Assembly: GCA_032353305.1 (NCBI GenBank)
Contig: JAUCNG010413358.1
Span: forward strand, 1 to 16,090
Length of the DNA: 16,090 nucleotides
From: Cephalothrix spiralis
Taxonomy: Eukaryota > Nemertea > Palaeonemertea > Archinemertea > Cephalotrichidae
Direction of reading: 5' to 3'
Shown in pieces: positions 1-6,809 of this stretch; the first letter of the stretch is position 1, and each line of letters begins with the position of its first letter. Under the pieces are notes generated by a model. That model worked only from the letters and a program-made list of their open reading frames with translations, searched no databases and was not told the DNA's origin. A program made the translations under genes and the position numbers.

Positions 1-326
1 CCAACTAAATGATCGAAATAAGTTTCAAAATTTTAACAGATGGTAGATATTGATGAGAAGATTGCTCTGGTATCCATTTAACTCATTTTTCGCAAAAAGT
101 GAGTTACCGCTCTTTACCTTCTTACGGCAGAAATGGACGATGTCCCTCGAAGTCCCGTTCTTTGGGGTCGATTATGGCCTTGGATTAAATTTTTGCATAT
201 GTATTCGGTTGCGTATCGGGACGCATACCCAGTGCTCGACCCCACAGATACCATTTCGATGCTCAGTAAGCTAATTCTATTTTGATACTTCAATCGAAAT
301 TACAAATAAGAATATATAAAATATAC
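1..326. other. Troponin T intron, partial
   Basis: Downstream of the donor of coding exon 9. No acceptor followed by a troponin T-like frame is seen on the minus strand, so this is intron running off the left edge. It contains the repeat-like motif near 133-179. Confidence 0.6.
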
Positions 327-434
327 CTCAATATCAAGGGGAGGGATTCTTTGATTCAATATTGCTTGTTTTTCAGCGTCTAGTTGCTCTTTTGATTTCT
401 TGGCGTCATCATTAGCCATTAGGACATTGTTCAT
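327..434 (-). CDS. Troponin T coding exon 9, conserved KEQL block
   Basis: Acceptor caaacttttttcag, donor gtatattt (the weakest donor here); 108 nt, phase 0-0, 36 codons. It reads MNNVLMANDDAKK, then SKEQLDAEKQAIL, then NQRIPPLDIE. This is the strongest family signature in the window: troponin T has KxKEQLEEEK followed by RIxPLxI, just before the C-terminal coiled coil. Reading past the donor gives VYFIYSYL then a stop, so the protein must continue in an exon left of the window. No further exon is seen in 1-326. The upstream intron is 153 nt. Confidence 0.87.
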
Positions 435-3400
435 CTGAAAAAAGTTTGCAAAAACAATGATCAACAGTGTCAATAGCTCTGTAAAAATTATGTCACCTGA
501 AATGAGTCGTTTTGACTTTCTCATGCAAAATGAAACCTCGAACACACAAGAGAGGTATAACGAAATGCTGCTCAAAATTAAACTTACATCATTCATTTCA
601 TCGTTGATATCACTCTCGTTGCTCGTCTTTTTAACGATGACGAAATTCCTCTTCGACATGAGTTCACCGTTCATATCTGACTGTTGATTCAATGCTTTTC
701 TCCTTTTTTCTGCTTCCTCTTTTCTCTTTTTGTCTTCTTCTTTTCTCTTTGCCTCCTTTTCCTATTGAAAAAGAAATTATTAGATCAAATATATGAATAT
801 ATTTAACATCTGTGGTCTTTTTTTCATCGCGTATATAGTTATATACTCGGTGAGAATATTTGACCTCATCCAATCATAGCAATCTTTAAAATAAATAATG
901 CATGGAAGTTATATTATATGAGGATTTTCTATAAAAAAATAGAAATTCCAATTTTTTTCATATATTGATTATTCATAAATACGCCCACCTATATCAGACA
1001 TGAGGTTTCTTTTACTATGGTGCCTCGTATAAATCATTCGTTCTTTCACTATAGAGTGTCTGAGTTTTATCGCACAATTTTGACGACGTAAAAGTGTGTA
1101 ATTTTGGAGCACATTTATGGACCGAATTCAAAAGTCTACGACATCATTTTTAACAATTTTTTGTCTGTTGGGCCTTCTTTTATTCGAAAGAGACTGTTTG
1201 AGACGCCTATTGACAATTTTGAGAACCCTCTAAAAAATTACAGACTTAAATGATTTGAAAATGGTTAAAATGCAATAAAAGATGTTAAATACAAGGAATA
1301 TTATAATCCAATAGATATACACTCATTTTGGGCGCGTTTATGACCGAACACGCCCAAAACTTGTATATATCTAATACCCGGTGACAAAGGTATGTAATAT
1401 ACCTTATATATTCTTCATAGACTTGAGATATTGGGAGTAAAATTGACCTGATTGAAAAAAATCTTTAATCCCTAATATTACCTTAAGCAGTCGTGTTGTT
1501 TCTTCCACTTCTTCCTTTCTTTTATTTTCCTCTGCTTCTCTTTTCGTCTTTAAAGCCTCCTGAAATAAAATAAAGTACGTTTTTATTTTTTGCTTCATAT
1601 TCAAATAATGTGCAGTGTGTCTATTTATGAAATTAATTAATTTTTATCTTTTGTAATTTTGATTTTATTTCAAAGCATACATTTTTGTAAATCATAACTA
1701 AAAAACAATACAACTTCAACTGTCCGGATAATCCGGATATTTTTAGGACAGGCTCTCCTCAAATCTATCATTTTCAGGTGACCTCGCTCGTGTTTATTTT
1801 GCTAATTGCGCTTTAAGTCGTACGGAACGAGCATTGATGTAACGACAAAGGGCAACCAGTGGCGTAACAGCCTTAAGGAAGGTTAAGGACTTCCTGAGGG
1901 CCCCTGTACTTTTGTGATGGTCTGATTTCTCCCAGTGAAGTGGCTCCAAGGTTTAAAGCCACTGTACTTTTAAAACTTTCGCTCACGATATCATGATTTT
2001 TTTTGGCAGTGAAGACCATGATCATCCGGAAATTTATTCTGCAGTTATTGAAATATTCTTAACTGAGTCTCAGTATGACGGCATTTGGCTGCTACCATTT
2101 TATTTGGGCACACTATCGTCTAGACATGACCGTTATACAGGTAAATACATGATATGGAAAAATCTTACTCTTCTTTTATCATCTTCTTCTCTTTCTATCT
2201 TCCTCTTTTCAGCATCAATCTTCATCTGCTCTTGTGCTTCTTCTAATTCACGTTTAACTTCTTCTTTATCATATCTGGTTCGCTAAATTGAAAGAATTTG
2301 ATAGGTTATTTGGTATTGATTGTGCAGTAATATTGCAGTGATTGAAAACTCTTGTGTGATGGCAGAAAGACGATCCAAAAAATATTCCGTTTGTTCTATG
2401 AATAACCAATTTTAAGTTTCGTTTGGACAAAGTCCGTGGAAATTGTATTCTCTCTACGACTGTATAATAGTAGTATATAATCTTATTTAATGCAAGAACA
2501 CCGATACAGGATTAATTGCAAAATTGGAAAACATAGAAATAGCGTATCACACACATAGGACACATTGACTTATAAAATATATAGCAAACTAGTATAAATT
2601 CTACTCTCAATTCAGTAATAGCAATATTATAGTTAAGAATCAGTCAAGTCAGTTTACGAAATCATTTTTGTACCACATAGTGAGCAGGGGACTGAGCGGG
2701 CCCATGAAACATTTAGAACTTTAAAATTTTAGTATTTTTAGGGCTCCATTATACTACCCGATATTTAGCTGCCGACCTCGTCCAGATTAAACAAAATTTG
2801 ATCAAATCCTGTGATGCGTGGTCGGCAGCTAAAAATCGGCCAAGTGTAACGGAGCCCTTAGCACATAGTCCGTTCAGTATTAAGAAATTAGTAAAATTAT
2901 TACTAACTATAGATATATAGTAATTAGTAAAGCAAGGAATCAGATACTAGCCGAAGGTTCTGGTAGCTATTGGTAATTTTGAAGGTACAATTGAATACCT
3001 ATAGACTGCAACAATAACCCAACCAGTCTCCAAATTATTTGGAAAAAAATTGCGAAATGTCGTTCGCAATAGAGTCAACGACCATCCCCCCTCCCCAAAC
3101 CAGATATGATTCAGAATGACATCAAATAACGCAATTTTCTAAAATTACTGGACTTGGGGTTATTTGTTGCTCTGAGGTATTCAATTAGTGATAGACGCAT
3201 ATTAAAAGATCTTTTACAACAAATAAAAAAGATTTTCCTCTATTTAAAGAATCAAAGGAAGACTTTGAAAGACTAAATTAGAAAAGTTATGATCAGTTCA
3301 GTTATTAGATTGACTAATTTACTGATTGGACAGAAAAGGGAATAGAGACAAAGAGGGATAGGATTGTATAAATTGTTGCCTCAAGAAGAAGCGGAGGAGA

Positions 3401-6294
3401 AGCGGCTACTTCTAGAAGCTCCTAGAGGCAAATAAGATGATACTCCTAAGTATTCTGTACTACCTGAGATTTTGGGCCAGTTATGCTGAAACGCTGTTTA
3501 AAAACATTAATAATATCAATAATTAATACACCAAAGAATTTCCAGATCATCTCTTTTTCATTCATATCAATTGAAAATCAAGATATTGTGACGTAACGGT
3601 TCATAATCAAGAACCAAATTAATTTGTATATTCAAAAATTGAGAATTAGAAAATATGAATTTGATTTCATACCTGAAGTATTGTCTTTATCTCAGCCTTT
3701 TCAACATCGTCCTCTCCTTCTCCCAATTCGATTCTGAAATTCATAATGTTTTTTATCATAAACGGAACAGAATATCCAAGCTAAAGCCCCGATTTCGAAA
3801 TAAATATACTGGGTAGCGCGCTTTATGTTGGTCGCTGGTGGCATTAATTAAGAAATTCTTTATGTTCTGAACATTAAACACTATGAAAAGTCCTAGAATT
3901 CACCTATAGGCTGCTCTAAAATCTAACCCTTATTTTTTTAATTATGACTTACTTTTTTCGTCTCACAACTTGAAGTGACGATCTATCGGGCTCTTTTTCT
4001 GGCTTCGTTTCAGCACGTCTGTAATAAATGAAAATAAGTCTAATAATTATCGGAATGATGAACGGATAACTCTTTCGCTGCCAGGCCTATTTTGAATACA
4101 TCGTTCAAAATGACCAGTTTTGCCAAAATCACAAGGGACGAGAGGGTCATTATACAAAATCTGAGGACCGAGTATTTTTAAACAGCTTAGATCTTGGGCT
4201 TTTTTGTTGTATACTTGAAAAAATATTTCACGCACTTCAAGGCCTCAAGGCAAGGGAGTGAAAATGGAAATTCGTCAAGAAACGGTGAAATTCTGACATT
4301 TTTGCCAGATGTTTTGGCCAAGTGTCAGTTTCCAATGGTCGAGATGTCCCTCGAATCACCGAACCTAGGGACCTTTATGGGCTAAAGAATAGATTTTTTT
4401 TCTTCAATTTATTAACGATGCCTTAATGTCAAAGAACAAGAATATTACAAAAATCCATTAAAAAAAAAAATCCTCACCCTTGTCTCCAATACACCATTTT
4501 GATGCGCACTCAACTTAGCTTTCACGTGCTGCAATCGGATTTCAAAAATTCCAACTAAAAGTTGGTCAAAAATGCAAAAAACTAAATCCAGACTAGGGAC
4601 CTTTTTGCCGTCACGTACGTGACTGGCAACACGAAAGATGCATTCGAATAATCTTCCGGAGTTAATGACAACAATGACAACAATTTGGTCCACTTTTAAG
4701 TGGTCGCCTTCCCCTAATATCGAAATGCTGCTTTATCACTTACGTTTTCCATCTTGAAACCAAACAAGAAATTCCCTGATCACCATCGTCACCAGCAGTG
4801 CTGAAGTTAAAATTGATTTTTATGTAAATATTAATAATGTCAATATTAAAACTATATTATTTCGATTCTGTAAGTCAGTGTTTTGACTTTAAAACAATAT
4901 CGGTAATACACATTTTTCAATGTGTTATAATTAAGTAGAAGATATAATACATGTTCTTGGAAATAACCCAATAATTTTTAACCGTGGAAAAGGAAAATCC
5001 CATTTGGTGTTTCGCAATTATATCTAATAAAACGGAGATGTTCTTACCTTATGATGACTTTTTCATTTGTTTTTATTCTAGGTTTGTCTTCTCCCCACCT
5101 ACGATAGTGCATGAAGAAAATTAAGTAAGGCAGACAAAGCAAAATGTGAAGGTATGTTTTTTCCAAGTAATGCAGGGCTCTATTGATAAAATTTGCATAC
5201 GTCTAAGCATCTTGTCCCCAAGGCCCGTTTCGATTTATCTCTACGTAGAAGGCGAATCTCAAAATTAAGGAGCACTGCGTAGGAGTATGACGTCTAAGTC
5301 GTCTATGCAAATCCGGGTTTTATGTACCTACCCACCCTAAAATTTGCGAAATACCTTTCTATTCTACCACCTAACCCAAATCCACTTTACAATTTTCTTT
5401 TACCAAATTTGTGACCATCCACCCCCTATTTTGATACTTTTTTCAACAGCGCGCAAATTTCTTCCAACATATTTTTTACCACCTATCCGATCTTTACCTT
5501 TTTGTTACCAAAAGCTATTTTAAATGGTGATGTAACGTGAAATAAATGAATAAAAGCTGCAAATGCTAAAAAGAGGAAATAAAATGCAAATTTTGTTTTT
5601 GACCCTAAAAAACAGACCCTCTCATCCGGGCATAGACGTATGCAAATTTTTCAATGGCACCTGAGTAATAGTAGTAGTAGCATGGACACCCTGACCCCTA
5701 AAGGGGGCAGGGGAGTATTTTTTCATCGAGCCTCAAAGGACAATACATCATTACATGTAACGTGGTAGCTATACATGTAATGATGAATTGTCATTTGAGG
5801 CTTGATGAAAAAATACTCCCCTACTCCCCTTTAAAGGTTAGGGGGTCCATGCTACTACTACTAGTAATGAATATTTCTAAAGCACAGCATAGATCTAAAC
5901 GGCAAAGAGGGCTAGCTAGGTATGGGAGGAGGTATGAGAGTATATATTTTGAAAATACTAACAAAAACCAGTTTTGATTAGGACGGGATTAGCATTTAAA
6001 TTCGGGATTTGATAGTAAATTACAGCAAGAATTAATGTAGGAACGATCAGGAACGTACAGGCAGTCCGATGTTCAATAATTTAATTGGGCAGTCAACCCA
6101 CTCACTCATTGGCTATAATTTTTGAAGACATTTGAAGAATTGGCTACAACTTATTCAACAAAATTGTGTTAGTGTAATATTCTATCTGCAGAGTTTGAAG
6201 ATTGTAAAGGAAAGAAATGGATTTCTTACTTTGGATTCCATCTGTCCAATATAGAGGCAGCAATTTCTGAATCGGAATTATCTTCTGACGACAT
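327..6294 (-). CDS. Troponin T, 5' partial, nine coding exons (258 codons)
   Basis: Troponin T anchors the troponin complex to tropomyosin on muscle thin filaments and passes the Ca2+ signal from troponin C/I. Coding segments (minus strand, 5' to 3'): 6294-6230, 5098-5048, 4800-4744, 4018-3953, 3733-3673, 2282-2169, 1559-1482, 761-588, 434-327. Each has an AG acceptor and GT donor (the first, the start ATG), phases agree throughout, and lengths sum to 774 nt without a stop. Seen in the protein: start MSSEDNSDSE; two Arg-Trp motifs (R18-W19, R55-W56); a long charged helix from about residue 81 to 187; RNFVIVKK near 202-209, like the NFxIxKK block of invertebrate troponin T; SKEQLDAEK from 236 and RIPPLDIE at 251-258, matching the family's KTKEQLEEEK...RIKPLxIE block. 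The C-terminal exons (troponin I/C-binding coiled coil) lie off the left edge. Caldesmon-like proteins share the charged helix but not the last block, so troponin T is preferred. Confidence 0.85.
588..761 (-). CDS. Troponin T coding exon 8, end of T1 helix and NFVIVKK block
   Basis: Acceptor ataatttctttttcaatag, donor gtaagttta; 174 nt, phase 0-0, 58 codons. It opens with EKEAKRKEEDKKRKEEAEK, then RRKALNQQ, then NGELMSKRNFVIVKK and ends NESDINDEMND. In troponin T families the charged helix is followed by AEKKRQAM-like and NFTIxKK-like segments; the order and spacing match. The upstream intron (762-1481) holds a ~62-bp hairpin. Confidence 0.88.
1312..1373. repeat. 62-bp hairpin in troponin T intron
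   Basis: TTTTGGGCGCGTT and AACACGCCCAAAA form a 13-bp stem with one mismatch and a seven-base loop. The inverted homology continues outward as TAGATATACACTCA / TTGTATATATCTA. It resembles a very short MITE, but no duplication flanks it. Confidence 0.55.
1482..1559 (-). CDS. Troponin T coding exon 7, helix
   Basis: Acceptor cttttattttatttcag, donor gtaatatta (weaker than the others); 78 nt, phase 0-0, 26 codons. It reads EALKTKREAEENKRKEEVEE followed by TTRLLK. It continues the charged T1 helix and can be skipped in frame. The open frame runs past both splice sites, but the flanking residues (MNMKQKIKTYFILFQ before, VILGIKDFFQ after) are hydrophobic and unlike the exon, which supports the trimmed boundaries. 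Confidence 0.82.
2169..2282 (-). CDS. Troponin T coding exon 6, tropomyosin-binding helix start
   Basis: Acceptor attctttcaatttag, donor gtaagattttt; 114 nt, phase 0-0, 38 codons. It begins RTRYDKEEVKRELEEAQEQ and ends KRKIEREEDDKRR. The composition is almost entirely Lys, Arg, Glu, Asp and Gln in a heptad-like pattern, typical of the T1 (tropomyosin-binding) helix of troponin T. The upstream intron (2283-3672, 1390 nt) holds the 117-bp Harbinger-type MITE. Confidence 0.85.
2738..2860. mobile_element. PIF/Harbinger-type MITE, 117 bp with TTA duplication
   Basis: The element spans 2741-2857. Terminal inverted repeats start GGGCTCCATTATACTA on the left and GGGCTCCGTTACACTT on the right (read inward); the arms align over about 38 bp through TTTAGCTGCCGACC. 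TTA lies directly outside each end (2738-2740 and 2858-2860). A 3-bp TTA/TWA duplication with GGGC-type ends is characteristic of PIF/Harbinger non-autonomous elements. No coding capacity. It sits in the troponin T intron between coding exons 5 and 6. Confidence 0.75.
3673..3733 (-). CDS. Troponin T coding exon 5 (61 nt, phase 2-0 converter)
   Basis: Acceptor cattatgaatttcag, donor gtatgaaatc. It encodes IELGEGEDDVEKAEIKTILQ after one junction base. The short acidic patch EGEDDVE is the nearest thing here to the acidic N-terminal stretch of other troponin Ts. This is the only asymmetric internal exon: it converts the phase-2 block upstream to the phase-0 block downstream, so skipping it would shift the frame and it is probably constitutive. 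The upstream intron is short (3734-3952, 219 nt). Confidence 0.8.
3953..4018 (-). CDS. Troponin T coding exon 4 (66 nt, phase 2-2)
   Basis: Acceptor tttcatttattacag, donor gtaagtcataatt (very close to consensus). It encodes RAETKPEKEPDRSSLQVVRRK with one leading and two trailing junction bases. The start (RAETKP) matches the start of exon 2 (WGEDKP), completing the second copy of the N-terminal module. It is symmetric in phase, so it can be a cassette exon. The upstream intron is 725 nt (4019-4743) and holds an unclassified repeat-like stretch and a 25-bp palindrome. Confidence 0.8.
4060..4385. repeat. Repeat-like stretch sharing a motif with 140-180
   Basis: The segment 4336-4381 (ATGTCCCTCGAA then a CTAGGGACCTTTATGGGC block) resembles 133-179 (ATGTCCCTCGAA then a TTTGGGGTCGATTATGGCC block) at roughly 70 percent by eye. 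The surrounding 300 bases are less AT-rich than the flanking intron. This suggests two decayed copies of an interspersed repeat whose limits I cannot set. Confidence 0.35.
4605..4629. repeat. 25-bp palindrome
   Basis: A perfect 14-bp palindrome GTCACGTACGTGAC (4610-4623) is extended on both sides by TTGCC / TGGCAA with a one-base bulge. It lies in the intron between coding exons 3 and 4. No binding factor is implied. Confidence 0.6.
4744..4800 (-). CDS. Troponin T coding exon 3 (57 nt, phase 2-2)
   Basis: Acceptor ttttaacttcag, donor gtaagtgat. It encodes (S)TAGDDGDQGISCLVSRWK, with Ser39 and Thr58 made at the junctions. It carries the second Arg-Trp motif (R55-W56), and its donor falls about two residues after RW, as in the start exon (RWNP then donor). 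It contains the only cysteine in the visible protein. The phase 2-2 length allows in-frame skipping. The upstream intron is 247 nt (4801-5047). Confidence 0.78.
5048..5098 (-). CDS. Troponin T coding exon 2 (51 nt, phase 2-2)
   Basis: Acceptor ...cactatcgtag, donor gtaagaac. It encodes WGEDKPRIKTNEKVII, framed by one leading base (G, completing Lys22) and two trailing bases (AG). As 51 nt with phase 2 at both ends it can be skipped without a frameshift. Together with the end of the start exon it forms the first copy of an Arg-Trp ... Lys-Pro module. The intron upstream (5099-6229) holds a 474-bp inverted-repeat region and a ~206-bp palindrome. An in-frame ATG sits four codons upstream of the acceptor and could only serve as an alternative start. 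Confidence 0.78.
5182..5655. mobile_element. Possible TIR element adjoining the palindrome
   Basis: The left end (5182-5208, AAAATTTGCATACGTCTA core) and right end (5630-5655, TAGACGTATGCAAATTTTT core) are inverted repeats matching at about 24 of 27 positions. They bound a 474-bp stretch rich in pyrimidine runs. No target-site duplication is evident and the interior is not otherwise structured, so this could be a decayed DNA transposon or chance retention of inverted copies of another repeat. Confidence 0.4.
5663..5868. mobile_element. Near-perfect ~206-bp palindrome (fold-back MITE) in troponin T intron
   Basis: Left arm 5663-5760 and right arm 5771-5868 are reverse complements with only a few mismatches: both contain TAGTAGTAGCATGGAC, a CCCCTAAAG-like block, GGGGAGTATTTTTTCATC, GCCTCAAA and CATCATTACATGTA. 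The loop is about ten bases. There is no coding potential. I see no clear target-site duplication; the outer ends dissolve into a GTA trinucleotide run. It lies in the intron between the start exon and coding exon 2. Confidence 0.7.
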
Positions 6295-6304
6295 CTTTAC
6301 TTTT
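6230..6304 (-). CDS. Troponin T exon with start codon
   Basis: The exon begins after a strong acceptor (pyrimidine run then TTCTTCTAG, ending at 6305) with ten untranslated bases AAAAGTAAAG, then ATG at 6294-6292. It encodes MSSEDNSDSE followed by IAASILDRWNP and stops at CCAAA before donor gtaagaaat, leaving phase 2 (two bases AA). The acidic/serine opening after Met is typical of troponin T N-termini, and a start codon just after an acceptor implies an upstream non-coding exon. Reading through the donor meets TAA at once, so splicing is required. The residue at the junction is Lys22 (AA+G). Confidence 0.82.
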
Positions 6305-6454
6305 CTAGAAGAATTAAGAAGAGGAAAAAGATTGGCAAAAGTTAAACATTTCAAAACCTGAAGGATTTCTGATTCTTTCTCAGACATCGATTGAAAAAAA
6401 AATACCGGTAATAACATTTCGAACAGATTTCAAAATGTTCAATTCAATACTTAC

Positions 6455-6540
6455 TTGAACTTCAGAAATCAATTTCTTTTTTAAACATGAAAATAGTTTT
6501 GGCGAGGGGCAAATCACTTCGGATTATTACTGTACAAGCA
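6455..6540 (-). other. Candidate 5' untranslated exon of troponin T
   Basis: A consensus donor, GTTCAA|gtaagtatt on the minus strand (boundary at 6455), lies 150 nt upstream of the strong acceptor of the start-codon exon. A start codon ten bases after an acceptor requires an upstream non-coding exon, and this is the nearest good donor. The 5' end is not defined; 6540 is an arbitrary limit at the edge of the TAATTA-rich tract, and the exon may reach about 6615 if the TATA-like box at 6646-6653 is real. This is inference from splice signals only. Confidence 0.4.
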
Positions 6541-6665
6541 ATTAATTATTATTGATTATTTATTAATTATTAATTAATTATTATTAATCAGTAATTAATT
6601 ATTAATTATTATATTTTTTTAGTAACTTTTATTAATTTTTATTAACTTTTATAATTAGTTATTAT
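6541..6665. repeat. AT-only low-complexity tract
   Basis: Runs of ATTAATTATT and TTTTATTAA variants with almost no G or C. It lies just upstream of the candidate untranslated exon of troponin T. Confidence 0.85.
6646..6653 (-). promoter_or_regulatory. TATA-like box, possible troponin T promoter
   Basis: TATAAAAG on the minus strand, upstream of the candidate untranslated exon and in its orientation. It sits in a strongly AT-rich region where such words arise by chance, so support is only positional. Confidence 0.22.
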
Positions 6666-6793
6666 TTTTATTACTGTACACCCAAAGAGGGATTTAGTTA
6701 GAAAACCTTTTTTTCAATTGAAAGTATAGAAAGTTTTAAATCACACATTTTGGAGATATTTTGGCGTTTTTCAAATGGACGTTTCTGGTGGTA

Positions 6794-6809
6794 TGACGTC
6801 ATTACCAAT
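6794..6809. promoter_or_regulatory. CRE palindrome next to CCAAT box
   Basis: A perfect TGACGTCA (CREB/ATF-type site) is followed within two bases by ACCAATGG, a CCAAT box on the plus strand. The pair lies about 150 bases upstream of the TATA-like box for the minus-strand gene. CRE-CCAAT pairs are common in animal promoters. Function here is inference. Confidence 0.3.

Noticed and set aside
457-687. 76-codon plus-strand open frame
   Set aside because: It is the antisense shadow of troponin T coding exon 8 (588-761) and has no splice or family support.
664-873. 69-codon minus-strand frame rich in Lys and Arg
   Set aside because: It is the wrong frame of coding exon 8 running through its acceptor; the troponin T frame is the one giving EKEAKRKEEDKK.
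1857-1964. hAT-like ends CAGTGGCGTAA and TTAAAGCCACTG
   Set aside because: CAGTGGCGTA-type ends are common in DNA transposons, but the inverted match is short and imperfect and no 8-bp duplication flanks the ends.
1993-2286. 97-codon plus-strand frame rich in Ser and Leu
   Set aside because: Its second half is the antisense of coding exon 6, where Glu/Lys/Arg codons read as Ser/Phe/Leu. The first half has no recognisable features.
4445-4693. 82-codon minus-strand frame
   Set aside because: It sits in the intron between coding exons 3 and 4; the phases of those exons already match, and the peptide (VVIVVINSG...) is unlike troponin T.
5048-5113. In-frame ATG at 5113-5111 (MHYRRWGED) as the troponin T start
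   Set aside because: The sequence just before TGG is a usable acceptor, the phase agrees exactly with the upstream exon, and that exon supplies a better start (MSSEDNSDSE). It remains possible as an alternative start.
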